Part shown: positions 11,501 to 23,100 of the stretch, piece after piece | Numbering within the stretch: position 1 is the stretch's first letter | How the letters are laid out: each line of letters starts with the position of its first letter | DNA from: Silene noctiflora | Lineage: Eukaryota > Streptophyta > Magnoliopsida > Caryophyllales > Caryophyllaceae | Direction of reading: 5' to 3' | NCBI GenBank assembly: GCA_009801015.1 | Contig: VHZZ01005510.1 | Span: 35,978-93,700 of the forward strand | DNA length: 57,723 bases | Made by a program: the position numbers and the translations under genes | The notes under the pieces: generated by a model | The model's database searches: none | Seen by the model: the letters and a program-made list of their open reading frames with translations, nothing else | What the model was told of the DNA's origin: nothing

Positions 11501-13248
11501 GTTACGATATTTAGAGTGGTTCTATTTGCTGGTATGTGTTAGACTACCTAAATTTTTTCTTGATCAAGGCTATTTATTGTCTGCACTGAATTGATCTCCC
11601 CCATTTGACTTTTGTGGTACTGATGCCAACTTTAACCATAGATTTCTTCAATTAATTTGTAGAGATACGATGTAAAATTTCTCACGTTTTAATTTATCAA
11701 AACCAACATTTTCATATAATTTTTGTAAAAAATATTGAATGTTGTGATAAATTATCAATCAAAGTCTATTTGGTTTGATCATTTGATTCAAACTGGGACA
11801 GCATTACTGCAGTGGAGAGAGAGTACGAGTATCACATTTTGGACTCTGAGCCGCGCATTGTGTGCATTTACTGTAGCCGATGGTCTCCACTCTGGCCTTT
11901 GCAAAATATTCCTTCCCCATAAACATGGGAAGTGATATTTATGTTACTACTTGAACCCATATCTCTGCTGCACTCAACCCAACTCCTATTAAGTATTATT
12001 GAACAGAAAATCTGAAATTATATTTGCTGTGTTTGCAAATTGCAGATACTTGCTGCAGTTAGGAATGAGCTAAACGCCTTTCAACATGCATCCCCTTTTA
12101 ACACTGAGTATGAGGTAATTCAACAATTTTACATGTTTTATGTTTTCTTGAAGAACCTTTGCATGTGGCTAGCCCTTCTTTTGTACTCCGGGTCTCTGGT
12201 TATCCCTAGTGTGGTAAGCAGCGTCAAATTTTATGCAATTACTCCCTCCGATTCTTTGAAATTGCCCCACTTTTTAAGATTTGGGAGGAATATTTTAATC
12301 AAATCGGGCAACTCCAAAGAATCGGAGGGAGTGCATTGTTGATCTCTTCTTCACTTTAGTATATGTCTACGTCGTCAAAGCTTGCTGTTTAATGTTTGAA
12401 CTAAGTTTCTGGTTTAGCACCTCTCCTCCTCTCCAAACCCCAGAACATTACCTCGGTCCAGCAGTCCCTCAACGACTTCACCTGTGGCAGGATATGAAGG
12501 TCAGGTGTAAATTTAGAACTGACATAGAGGTCAGTTGTCAGGTCAGTTTGGTCTGATTCAGGTTTAGTGGTTACTAATGGAGTTATTTGGGGTCTGTGTA
12601 GGGTTGTAGCTATTATTCTGGTGTTTGTTTCAAACTAGTAATTTTTGGTCGTCGTGGGTTTGGTTAATTTGAGTCTGCTTCGGTTCTCCACTTTTTCTGG
12701 CTTCGGGGTGGGTTTTGTTCGGTTCAGATCGGGTCAGGGTCACAAGTGTAGACGCATTTGAAATTCTCATAATAATGATAAGTCTCTTTTGTCTTGACCA
12801 TGTAGAGATTTATTCAACACTTCGAGCATTTGCAGAAGGCCTGTCTGCCTGATCACATAACCTATCACTCATTTCAGGAATGTACTTCCCAAGCCCGACT
12901 TTCTGTGAGTGACTACTATAACACTTAATTCTGTGTTTTTCCTTAGTTTCTGACCATGGTACATCTTCCGCCTATGCTTATAAATATCAACGTCTTTTGA
13001 TTTTGTAGACTCTCGTCATGTATAATCACTTCAAGGACGCTCAAAGAATCGTGAAGGAACTTAAAAAGGTCTTCGTTAATGATCCGAATAAATTGGCTGA
13101 ACTTCGATGCGTTGAACAGGTAGCAGAGCGAAATAGCATTGCTTTGAATGTCATTAATTGTGTCGGAGGGCGTGACGCAACTCTGAAGATCTCATTGGAT
13201 TTCAGTTATCATCCCAACTTTGCTGTACTCGTGGTTAAGAGAGCATGA
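2581..13248 (+). CDS. NAA35: NAA35/MAK10, auxiliary subunit of the NatC N-terminal acetyltransferase
   Basis: The product is the large auxiliary subunit of NatC, which with NAA30 and NAA38 acetylates N-termini such as Met-Leu, Met-Ile and Met-Phe co-translationally at the ribosome. Sixteen coding exons join in frame: 2581-2713, 3532-3599, 4465-4623, 4707-4874, 6385-6535, 7446-7525, 8020-8292, 8406-8549, 9488-9622, 9928-10026, 10336-10389, 10633-10825, 11283-11401, 12046-12114, 12806-12904, 13009-13248. They give 727 aa, the usual plant length. The Mak10 signature MDPKMDSG is at residues 69-76; a basic KKKGKKKR stretch lies at about 554-561; conserved WVEEQTYW and [11 protein letters not shown] blocks follow. 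The start is the first ATG after a CT-rich leader. Intron 9 has a GC donor, and intron 5 contains a small Helitron. The family assignment is secure; exon edges are hand-placed. Confidence 0.95.
2886..3061 (+). repeat. Dispersed repeat, copy A (NAA35 intron 1)
   Basis: This stretch aligns along its whole length with 17526-17699 in the same orientation. Shared words include ATTGCGATGA, TTATACAG, GAGGT-CTGTAGTT/CTGCAGTT, a long AATTATTT..GTTAAAT block and GATGATGTTAGGTAGCAATGTA. No terminal inverted repeat or coding frame is evident. It is either an unnamed interspersed repeat or a small segmental copy. Confidence 0.75.
3985..4300. mobile_element. MITE-like repeat block with internal tandem unit
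   Basis: A 9-bp stem (GGCTGCCTA..TAGGCAGCC, about 3991-4030) is followed by AT-rich sequence full of AAGCTCAAAAA/AGCTCAGAAAA words, including a 52-bp imperfect tandem (about 4151-4202 and 4203-4254). It ends near GCAGCCATGCGGG. The same GAGCTCAGAAA vocabulary recurs at 5156-5460. Both lie in NAA35 introns. Non-autonomous DNA transposon origin is inferred. Confidence 0.35.
5156..5460. mobile_element. MITE-like element with TATACCACC terminal repeats
   Basis: The left end reads TATACCACCAGTTG and the right end CAGTTGCCGGTGGTATAG, giving imperfect terminal inverted repeats of roughly 13-20 bp around about 300 bp of AT-rich DNA in NAA35 intron 4. The interior has GAGCTCAGAAACT and GAGCTCATAAACT words as in the block at 3985-4300. 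No coding capacity is seen. Confidence 0.45.
6609..7110 (+). mobile_element. Non-autonomous Helitron (502 bp) in NAA35 intron 5
   Basis: The element starts with TCCCCCTTACTACTAAG, preceded by A, and ends with CTATACTAG, followed by T, so it fits insertion between A and T with a TC start and CTRR end. About a dozen bases before the end is the hairpin GCGC-AGTG-GCGC. The interior is very AT-rich and non-coding. A second element with the same start and end type and shared internal words lies at 43286-43796. Confidence 0.8.
9761..9850 (+). repeat. 44-bp tandem duplication in NAA35 intron 9
   Basis: The unit beginning TCAGAAAAGAAAGTCTAACAA occurs at 9761-9804 and again at 9805-9848 with a few substitutions. 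It sits inside the GC-AG intron (9623-9927) and does not touch the splice sites. Confidence 0.8.
12242..12331. mobile_element. Stowaway-like MITE (90 bp) in NAA35 intron 14
   Basis: Perfect 17-bp terminal inverted repeats CTCCCTCCGATTCTTTG / CAAAGAATCGGAGGGAG enclose about 56 bp. It is preceded by TA and followed by TG, consistent with a TA target duplication that has mutated on one side. Confidence 0.8.
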
Positions 13249-13506
13249 AGTTTTGTCATTTACAGGAATTCGGCTCCATTTTCTGTAAAATATTATTTGC
13301 CTAGTCAAATACTAGGAACTCTGTCATAGATCATAGATGTACTTGTACATTTCTTGATTTCAATTTTACATAGGGTGAGCGTTCTAATACAAAAATTTTG
13401 GCATCCACATCTTCGTCTTTCTATATTAGAAGGTTAAATTAAAATATGCAAAACTTACTGTTTCTTTTTTTGTTAGCATCTTCGTCTTTCTATATTATAA
13501 TGTTAA

Positions 13507-13564
13507 ATTCTCATTTGTGACCAGTGGGGAAGAGGGTTGTGAGAGGTCACAAGCTTGTGACGGA
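13507..13564. mobile_element. Short MITE relic, TTGTGAC family
   Basis: TCTCATTTGTGACC opens and CTTGTGACGG closes a 58-bp stretch that contains GAAGAGGGTTGTGAGAGGTC. The reverse complement of the element at 27136-27265 carries the same words in the same order, so this is a shortened relative. Confidence 0.5.
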
Positions 13565-13854
13565 TACAAGGGAGATTTATTGTTCTAACGGCTTGGTTAA
13601 ACGGACGAAATTACCCATAAACACGAGATTTGAGTTATTAGTGGGTACGACAAAAGAAAAGTATGATTGAGTGGCGTCGAAAGAGAAGTGTTGTTGACTT
13701 GTTGGTGTGGAGCCCGTGTCTTATTCTCAGTCCACAGCCGTTAGATCTCAATTCATCTAATGATCTGAAATTATCGGATGCATGCAGTTTCTATATAAGA
13801 CCAACATTTCATTTCTCTCTTCCCGGTCTCTTATTCTCACTCCACAACCTATTC

Positions 13855-14075
13855 CTCTAATCAAAACCCTAAATTCCCAAATTAAAACCAATATCTCTAA
13901 TCAAACCCTAAATTCCCAAATCAAAACCAATTCATCTAATCAAACCCGTGAGATGCTGAGTATCCGTTGTTGCAAATACAGCGTTCAAGTTGCTGATTAT
14001 TATCTGCATAATTTTCAACATCGTCTTCAATTCTCAACCAATTCCTCTAATCAAATCCCTAAATCCCCAAATCAA
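13855..14075 (+). repeat. About 40-bp tandem repeat spanning the mTERF leader into its coding region
   Basis: The unit CTCTAATCAAA-CCCTAAATTCCCAAAT-AAAACCAAT starts at 13855 and 13895, partially at about 13934, and again at 14045 inside the reading frame, where it encodes NSSNQIPKSPNQS. Each unit contains a telo-box-like CCCTAAA. Repeat expansion therefore shaped both the 5' leader and the presumed organelle-targeting region. Confidence 0.65.
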
Positions 14076-16007
14076 TCTTGCACCAATTATTTAGTTGATT
14101 ATCTGGGTTTCCCTCATCAACAAGCTCAATCCATTTCTACCAAGGTTGCTAACAAGTATGCTGACTACTCCAAATTCTCTGATAATGCTAATTCTGTTAT
14201 TCATTTCTTAAAAAAATATGGTTTTGAGGATAATCATATCAAAAAGGCTGTATCTTCTTACCCTCAAATCTTATCTGCTAATGTTGACCAAACCTTAAAA
14301 CCCAAATTTCAAGTTTTCCAAGATCATGGGTTTTCTGACTCTGATTTAGTTTCTGTTATTTCGTCCACTCCTAAAATTGTAACGAGACATATGGAACCTA
14401 TTATCCCTGATCTCAGGGCAATTTTAGGCAGTACTGACAACCTAATCAAGTTTTTTAGAAAAATCCATTCATTAATGGGACCATCTGCTTTGGGAAATCT
14501 TAATTCAAATGTTGAATTGTTGAATTGTTGAATAAGGTGTATGGTCTTGATATTAATGTTATTCGGAATGCCATTCTTAAGTATCCCGCATCCTATTTGA
14601 AGAATACCGTGGTTTTCCAGAATACAGTGGTTAGGGTTGAAAAGGAATTAGGGATTCCTCGAAATTCTGGGATGTTTATATACGGCATGCGTTTGTTGTG
14701 TGAATCTAGTAAGAAGAGAATTGAATCGAAATGTCAGGTGTTCAAAAGTTTTGGATGGACTGAATATGATGTTTATGAATTAATGAGGAGAAATCCTCTA
14801 ATTCTACTAACATCTGAAGAAAATATTAGGAAAAAGTTGGGTTTTTTGATGACTGAGCTGGGTTACAAGCCCGATTTCTTAGCTACACGTTCTGCTTTGT
14901 TTACTTATAGCCTCGAGAAGCGACTGGTGCCTAGTGTCACGTCTTAATTTCTTCGGGATGAGAATAGACGTGTGTCACTCGACCAAAACCGTCACTTGGG
15001 CGAGTCAGGCAACCCAAACCCAAACAAAGTATTACTTGGAAAATAAAGGAAGGAGAACGATATAATACGAAACTAATAAAGTGCGGAATAATCGTAGAAT
15101 ATCGCTATATAAAATGTAGTATTGAAATGAGAGAAATAATATATATAATATACGAGTTTGATATTAAGTTTTGTAGAGAAATGATTACAAAAGATTATGT
15201 AAAAATAGAGTAAAAAGTGAATGAAAAACAAAGGCCTAATGCCTTGTTTATATAGGCGTGGAAATGAGGAAGTTTGAGGCCGAATGGGTGCTTCCTTGGT
15301 GCCTCTTGGTGCTTGGGCAGGAATGTGTGAAGGGGAGGCTCCTCTTCGTGGCTTGGCGGGATCAAGGGAGGGAAAAACTTCCTTGTGTGTTGCTTCTTTG
15401 GCGCCAAAGTGAAGGGGAGGAAAAGGGGGTGTATTTGGGCGTGTGAGAGAGGGAGGAAGGGATAAGGATGAGGGAAGTTATGGATACACATCACCATCCT
15501 CATGTGCCTCCCATGTGCCGCCACCCTAGCAAGCATGGACTAAGGGGTGGACTAGGCATGAGCTGCCTTAGTGACCCTCGAGTACTTGTGAGCTAATGTC
15601 TACTCCCCGTGAGCTGCTTCTACTTGAGTGAGCTTCATGTGAGCTATGTCCACTTGAGTATACTTGTTGTGAGCTTGAGTGAACTAGCAAGGAGCTGCTT
15701 GGAGTTGGCCGTGAGCTTAATGCACGCTTGTTGAGCTGCCTTGGATGTTTGTACGCCATGGTGCGTGTCAAATAACCTCAAAATGGCTTTGAAAAAAGTG
15801 GACCGTGACACTAGGCATCGGGTGGTGTTGGTTTTGAAGGAGAAGGGTTTGTTAGATTACAGCTTCTATTCTGCCACCCTTAAAACTGAGAAGCAGTTCT
15901 TAAAGAAATTTATTGAGCCTTTTAAGGAGGATGCACTAGGTCTTCTTGAACTTTATCAAAGCAACAAAGGTTGTTCCAACATTGACGCCATTTCAAGGCG
16001 ATGCTAA
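13953..16007 (+). pseudogene. mTERF-family gene, frameshifted and interrupted by an insertion
   Basis: Intact members bind nucleic acid in mitochondria or plastids and affect organelle transcription or splicing. This locus is intronless and encodes tandem mTERF-like helical motifs: YLGFPHQQAQSIS, FLKKYGFEDNHIKKAVSSYP, FQDHGFSDSDLVSVISSTP, FGWTEYDVYELMRRNP and, after the insertion, LKEKGLLDYSF. The N-terminus is Arg/Ser-rich and could be a targeting peptide. Three segments are seen: 13953-14531 ends at a stop caused by an 8-bp GTTGAATT duplication near 14510-14531; 14532-14934 continues in another frame; and 15811-16007 carries the C-terminal end after an 876-bp insertion whose first bases supply a stop. 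Without those two events the frame is continuous for roughly 390 codons, so the damage looks recent. A truncated product of about 190 aa from the first segment is possible. Confidence 0.85.
14935..15810 (-). mobile_element. Solo-LTR-like insertion (876 bp) inside the mTERF gene
   Basis: The insert begins TGTCACG and ends CGTGACA, with terminal TG..CA, and is flanked by the direct repeat CTAG (14931-14934 and 15811-15814). Removing it with one CTAG restores the mTERF frame through LVPRHRVV. On the minus strand a TATATAAA box lies at 15254-15247, about 560 bp from the presumed U3 end, and the U3 part (15560-15740) is studded with GAGCT words, all typical of an LTR in antisense orientation. No internal domain or second LTR is present, so a solo LTR left by recombination is inferred. 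A four-base duplication is short but within the known range for LTR elements. Confidence 0.7.
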
Positions 16008-17525
16008 GCCCTCTCGTAGCCAGGTCTGTAGTTATGTTTACCAAATTAGTAAAGGTTGGTCCTTCTTTTCCCCATGGTTCGTTTTCTACGGTGTGCACTC
16101 TTCACGTTGTCATGGTCATGTTTTGTTAATAGTACTGAAATATTGGATGCCAGAGTGCCTCTGGTTGCTGTCTTCGATTCTGGTTCCTTAGGAATTACTG
16201 TTCTGTGCTTGTCTTCCAACTTCTGTAGTTCGTCTTCTAGGGATTAACTTCTTTGTTTAAAGTATTAGTATATGAATTCGAGTATAACCATGATCTCTCT
16301 TACTTATGTTCTTGGTTGTTTCCTCTTTTGAGCTTCTGGTTCGGGATTTTCGAATGTGGAGACTATATAATAATTTCCAATGGATATTGTGGTGGCCTCG
16401 TGGTGTGATTTGTGGAGTCTCTATATAGTTTGAGTTTTACCTTATTGCTTGCCAGCTTGTCAATGGCTTAGGTGTGTATGGATGGGTGGAGACTATAAAC
16501 GGCTGAACAAACGTTTTGGGTATTTAGAACCAAAGTGGGGGATTGTATCTACTTGTTGTAAAGCGTCAGCCGTCCAGTAAGCAGTACTGATGGACTCAAG
16601 ACCTTTACCTTAGATAAGGGAAGAGCTGTTCATTTTATATGATTTAATCCCAAGGGATGTTATCATGGGTGTCTGACGAGTATTAATATTCTCTAATAGG
16701 TCCAGCCATAGCTGCGAATGTGACCTACCTGTCTCATAAATTTAGGCTTGAGCTTGCAACAGCTCAAGGTTCACAAAGTCTAAAAAAGTGATGATTGGCT
16801 AAGCCTAAACTTCATTTTAATCAATGAGCCCTATTGTATAAATTCTCTTCATGTGAGCCTTATTTATCTTGGGTTCGTCTTGATTGGATCAAGCTCAGCC
16901 TGAGTTTGAGTTCAAGAACGATTTCACGAGCTCAAGCGCAGCTTTGCCTAAACAGATTCAAGGGCTTGTTGAGCCGCGGGTTAGTTCATTTTATATCCCT
17001 AGCCGTGGCTGAGACTGGTATTTTCGTACCAGTTTAGGAGATGCTCCAAGGTCTCGTCTCACTTGTAGTCAATCACATATAACAAATCAGTACATTTAGC
17101 AATCTAAATTAGTCTGTCTTTTGTCTTTTGCCGAGTTTTGACGTGCTGATTTCTGAGTAACAGTAAAATCTCAACCTTATATCTGATGCATGCTAGCATT
17201 TATCATACTAGCATAATCTGTAACATCTAGGAGTATTTTGAAAGTGACAGTATGACTTTTGGATTTAACATGCGTGGGAACTGTGGCAATGAAGGCCCTT
17301 AGTGACAAGGTGCAGGGTGCGAGCAAAGGCGCTTCCTAACATGAGAATTTCTTACATGACAAGGTGGAAGGCAGTAAATGTAATGCATTATATAACATGA
17401 GAATTTCTAACATAGACAGTGAGCACATGATTATGCAGTGATCCTGTGAGTAAATTCGGATCAAAAATATTCATTGCTTGGATGCTTGATGAGTATCAAT
17501 ATATTTGCACTCATAATACTTGAAT

Positions 17526-17699
17526 GTTATTGCGATGACAGAATATTGGTCATTAGACAAGACATGAACCATTATTGCCGTGTTTATACAGTAGGCGAGG
17601 TGCTCTGCAGTTGGCCGATTTTTGAACAATTATTTTTGTTAAATCTTACTGAAAAAATGAGGTACGGATGCATGTAAGATGATGTTAGGTAGCAATGTA
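17526..17699 (+). repeat. Dispersed repeat, copy B (intergenic)
   Basis: This is the partner of 2886-3061, same orientation, diverged by substitutions and small indels. Its presence outside a gene shows that the shared sequence is not a conserved NAA35 intron element. Confidence 0.75.
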
Positions 17700-18801
17700 C
17701 CGATTTTTGAACAATTATTTTCGGCTCATATTATTTAAAGCCCTAAGAGTCGTATTAACATGACCCAATGAATTAACCTGTCCTCATGACCTCCTTCATT
17801 ATGAGTTGTCCTATTTTTATTGGGTGGGAGCAAAATAATAAGATGAGAGAAAGTTTGTCTGAGAAGAATAAATCAGAAATGATGGGAAAAGGGAGAAATT
17901 TTGGGAAAGTGGAAAATAATTAAGAGTAAAGCATAATGGTGACCCAATTGGTCTAAGGCTTGGTTGAATGTATGTAATTATCAGTAAACAACTCGACATT
18001 TGAGCTATTATTTCCGTCATATAAGTGGATGTTAAACCTATGAAAAACCGATCAAAAATATCTAAATTGGTAACCAATCGAACAACGATATGAGTAACTC
18101 GAATAGTACTCTAAACCGGATTCAATTCGAACCGAAACTGAACCAACTTCAATGATAGCAAAATGATTGCTGAACCCGAATATATCCGAATTGAGAAAAA
18201 CTGAACCGATTAATCTAAACTCAATTTGTGAAATATTTATTTTCTCATAAAACACTCATATTTTAGGTATTTTTTTCATTGATTCTTTATTATTAATGAT
18301 ATTATGAGTTATTACATTCAATTGAAAAGCACATGACATATTTAAGTTATTAATTTTAGGACCCTCTATTTAAGAAAAGTATGACCTGAAGTTCAATTGA
18401 ACTAATACCAATCCGACCCAAACCGCACCTGACTCCATATATCACAAACGGATTAAAGTGAGTAAATAAATAAAGCCGATTAAATTCAAAGTAAACCTAA
18501 AATTAAAGTGAACCCAAGTTATATGAAACTGATTTAACCCGTTTGAATGTTTGATTGATAACCAAACCGAGTGAGCCATATAATTGAGTGACCTCCAAAG
18601 AGAAGTGTTGTTGGTGGCGGGGCCCAGGGCAGCCCACAAAAATAGGGACAACTCCCATGCAGAGAGAGCACCGACTTTGTGTATACAATCAATCAATTAG
18701 TATGAATGAATGAATGAATGAATTATTGTTTGTTTTAATATTTGAACAACTTTTGAAAGCACTTTGGTAACCACTTTATGTATGTATTTTCCCATTATAA
18801 T

Positions 18802-18802
18802 C

Positions 18803-18843
<41 letters not shown>
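18802..18843. repeat. AAT microsatellite
   Basis: About 13 uninterrupted AAT/ATA units upstream of the ANTH gene. Confidence 0.95.
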
Positions 18844-18844
<1 letters not shown>

Positions 18845-19151
18845 CATAGTACAACATTTGGAATCCAAGGGTGTGGTTATGTTGTTTGTTTTCTAATAAT
18901 TAAACAAAAAAACTATTCACATTTAATTAAGTGGTTCCAATATTAATATGTTGCACATACTCATTAGTCATTAGTTTACTAATACAAAATGATTGAAACT
19001 CATTTAAAATCAATTTAATAATACAAAATGATAATTATTAGTTACTATAGATAGCGGATTGATATGAATCCTCTATTCAGAGCCAAGTCAGATGCAAATG
19101 GAGTTGTCTCAAGTCGAGTCAGTTTATTATTAATTTATTATACATCACATA

Positions 19152-19195
<44 letters not shown>
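19152..19195. repeat. AAT microsatellite
   Basis: About 14 uninterrupted AAT units, just before the presumed transcription start region of the ANTH gene, so length variation here might affect the promoter. Confidence 0.95.
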
Positions 19196-19196
<1 letters not shown>

Positions 19197-19199
19197 GTT

Positions 19200-20131
19200 G
19201 TTATATACAGTAGATTTTATAATGCGGGAAAATTTAAAAAAGACACCGACGTCGACGAACCACCCAAACCCAAGTTGCCTACTTTCCACTTCTTCTCCCT
19301 TTATTCTCTCTTTTAACTTCACCTCTCTTTGCTTAACATTCCATTTTCTATCACAATTATTCAATTCAAATAATAAAATCTCTCTAATTTCTCCTACATT
19401 CAACACTTGTTTCTTTTCCAGGTAATTTGCGTCTTACTTCTCTTTCATTCTGTTATTTTGAGTTACATTTCAGTTCATTTTTAGTCCTTTAGCTTCAATT
19501 TTCACCAAAGTTTTGATTTTCATATCTGGGTACTTGAATTTTGGATCTTCAGTTATATATTAATGATTTTTAAGGTTAAATTAGTGGATGGTAATTGCAA
19601 ATTGTGCTGAAATATTAAGTGGGTTGGTTGTGTTTCTTGTGAATTTTGGAGTATAATTTTTCATGTTTGATTTCCATGAGTTTTTGTGTGTAATTATCAC
19701 TATCCCATAATAGTTAATATATTAGTCTAATGAGATATGTCCATATCTCGACTATATCTCAACACCGATCTTATTCTTTGTGAATTGTCAGGATCATTTT
19801 ATTCAATGGTAAACAAATGACCGGAAGGGAGGGAGTAATTGTTAGTGATTAGAGATCATTGCTAGTAAGGTTTTAAAATTGTAATGTATGATTTTGATTT
19901 GCTTATGAGAATTTTTGATAAATTATGATTTATGAATTTGGTTGTTTTGTGGGTGTTTTTATGATAAATTTCGATTTAGTTCTCGAAGCAATTTTCATCT
20001 TGGGACATTCAGAAACAATTTATTTGTTTCGCTAACACGAGGATACATCTTTACCCTTCAATTTACGGTACTTGATAATGTTATTGTATGAACACCTCTT
20101 ATGCTTTTGTAGGAAAATTTAGCCCAAGGAC
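19200..20131 (+). promoter_or_regulatory. 5' leader of the ANTH gene with a UTR intron
   Basis: A CT-rich leader (about 19260-19420) ends at the donor CAG|GTAATT (19421/19422), and the acceptor TTTTGTAG ends at 20112, twenty bases before the start codon. The implied 5'UTR intron is 691 bp (19422-20112) and contains a partial Stowaway-like end (GGGAGGGAGTAA, about 19826). The transcription start itself cannot be placed. Confidence 0.55.
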
Positions 20132-23100
20132 ATGATGGCAAGAGGAGGAACAAATAGTAGTTTGAGGAAATATGTGGGGTCCATTAAGGATACTACCACT
20201 ATTAGCTTGGCCAAAGTCAATAGTGGTTACAAGGTATTTTGTAATTTTTGGGATTCTTTTGTTATGCATGAGATTATTGTGATCTTATGCCGGGTTTAAA
20301 ATAGGTGATGTTTTTTTAGTGTTATTTAAGTTTCTAAGAGAATGCTGTTTTCAGGAGTTGGACATTGCAATCGTCAAGGCGACTAATCACGTGGAGCGTC
20401 CAGCGAAGGAGAGGCATATTAGAGGTTTGTGTTAAATAAATGCAGTGGGTTTTGTATAAGATAGCATCACATTCGAGATTGTCCCATGTCTTTATGGATT
20501 TGTTATATACTACTCACAGTGGGGTTAATGAGTTTGTGTCACATATGAGATCGTCTCATATGAAACTACCGAGTCTAACTGTGGTGAATTTTTTTCGTGT
20601 TACCTTTGCTCAGCAATATTTGCAGCAGTTTCAGCAACACAATCTCGGGATGATGTCGCGTATTGCATACATGCTCTTGCAAGGCGCTTGGCAAAGACAC
20701 GTAATTGGGCGGTAAGTTCTGAATCGGAAGCTAGTATTTATTTGACAGTAATTACCAAAGAGCAATCCATGTTTCTTGATTAATGGTTTTTCTTATCTTT
20801 CGACTATGATTTTAAAACAAAGCAGTAGGCTATGATTTTAAAACTATGATTTTATATGTTTGTCATTGCAAAGGGTCATGTAGACATTGTTTGAGTGCTA
20901 TCTGATTAGCCTACCTTAAATCGTCTTGATGTTTCTATCTTGTCTTCTAGGTGGCTTTAAAAACTTTAATTGTTATTCATCGTGCTTTAAGGGAAGCTGA
21001 CCCCACTTTCCTCGAAGAGCTTATTAACTATGGACGAAGCAGAAACCATATGCTGAACATGTCACATTTCAAAGATGATTCAAGTGCAAGCGGTAACGTT
21101 TCAGATTTTCCGTTTAGTTATAAAGCTTCTGCCTCTAAAGAAAGATTCTTCAGTTCTTAATGCTGACTATGTCATAACATCAATTCAGCATGGGATTACT
21201 CTGGTTGGGTTCGTGCATATGCCTTGTTTCTAGAAGAAAGGCTTGAATGTTCCCGAGTGCTGAAATATGATGTTGAAACTGAGCGCCCTGTAAGACATTG
21301 AACTCTTTTCTTTTGAATAAGGGTTCTCCTATTGTATATTGACTATATTTATCTAGAAGCTTACCCTGATTTCCATTATAGTATGACGTGACGACTACTA
21401 AATTCTTTCGAAAAATTTTCCACTTGCTGAAATCATCCTATATATACAACATCGAATGTATCATTACTTTTCTGTTTTATTGTTTGATATATTTACTGTA
21501 TATATAACCACCTAAGACTGTAAGTATTGAAATTGTAATTTGTGATCTTATATTCAGAGAACAAAGGATCTTGATTTGGTTGACTTGCTCAAGCAACTAC
21601 CAGCATTACAACAACTTCTATACCGTGTTCTTGGTTGTCAGGTAAGATACAAGTTCTGCTTTCAAACTAGTTATGGATAGGTCCTCAAGCATATTTACTA
21701 TGGCATATTTTGGATACGGGTATTGAAGCTTATTTTCCAGTGCTCAGATGAACAGATATATATGTTTCGTTCATGCATTAAAATTTTATTCCATGTCTAT
21801 GATGCCAAATATTTTTTTCTTTCGGGTTTTGACTTGTGTAGTAAAATAAATTTGAATGACTCACTAAAATTGTTTCACCTCTTATATGTTGAAGTAGCTG
21901 TAGTTACTCTAGTTTCACTACAAGTCATGCTGAATAGCCTTTCACTATGATTCCCTTATATCGTCATAGCTAATGCCTTTTGAGACACAAAGTGATGTTG
22001 TATAACGCTTTTGATTCTTTCTGTAGCCTGAAGGTGCAGCAGTTCATAACCATGTCATACAGTTGGCACTTTCAATGGTAAGCAATGCCTTCAATATAGC
22101 TATCAGATTGTTGAGTTGCAATGCCATCATTTGGCCCTCATGGTCTGATTACTTTGAACAGGTTGCTTCAGAAAGCATGAAAATCTACAGTGCTATAGGT
22201 GACGGGACAGTTAACCTGGTTGACAAGGTAGATTCAACTTGCCATTGTCTTTCATTTATCATTTGTTTCAGTTTACAGGAAGCTCATTCATATTGCGGTC
22301 AACTTTACTCTTAACAGTTCTTTGAGATGCAAAGACACGATGCCTTGAAAGCCCTTGATATATATCGAAGAGCAGGACAGCAGGTCTGTGCTGTGTGCTT
22401 TATATTTTTTTTCTGCAGGTTTCGATAATTTGTTTCTTTATTTGACAATTTTATATCCAATTTAGGCTGAAAGATTGTCAGAACTATATGAAGCTTGTAA
22501 AAGCCTTGATGTAGGGCGCGGAGAGAAATTTATCAAAATTGAGCAGGTTTTTCAAATCACTTTGAACTTTCCTCATTGATTCACATCCAATTTTAAATGT
22601 TTACATTTGAATTTTGCCTATGCATCATTGTATACCTGTTTGGTAATGTAGCCCCCTCCCTCATTTTTACAAGCCATGGAAGAGTATGTGAAAGAAGCAC
22701 CTAGAGGATCCACCTTCCAGAAAGAACAGGTATGATAAATGAAGCTACTAGCTCATGATCCATTGTTGTTTTCTTCTATACACTCTTACGGAGTATTTTT
22801 TTTTTTTACATATTTACTTATAGTCAAAGTGTGATGATCGAAATTAAAAGAGTACCGAACTTTCCTAGATCATTTTCCCATGGGAACTTTATTGCAGAAA
22901 TAGCATACTTTTCCATTTCATTGGACTATTTGTAATTTTGTTTTAAATATTCATCCTATTTATTTTAAATATCCAGGTGAAGCACATGATTGATGAAAAG
23001 TCCACTGTTGTTCTGTCAATTGAAGATGCGGATATTACAGACACAAAGGAAGAACAAGCACCATCACCTCTTCCAGAACCGATCAAGGAAGAAAAGCCGG

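Larger units (their letters stand above)
16008..19200. other. Intergenic region between mTERF and the ANTH gene
   Basis: No gene is visible. The region holds mTERF 3' flank, low-complexity GAGCTC-type sequence near 16840-16990, the dispersed repeat at 17526-17699, AAACCG/GAACCG-rich DNA at about 18040-18560, GAAT repeats near 18700 and two AAT microsatellites. Frames here are short and resemble no known family. Confidence 0.5.

Noticed and set aside
15195..15771. Open frames on the minus strand within the mTERF insertion
   Set aside because: They arise from the composition of the LTR-like insert (GAGCT repeats); no gag, pol or other domain is visible.
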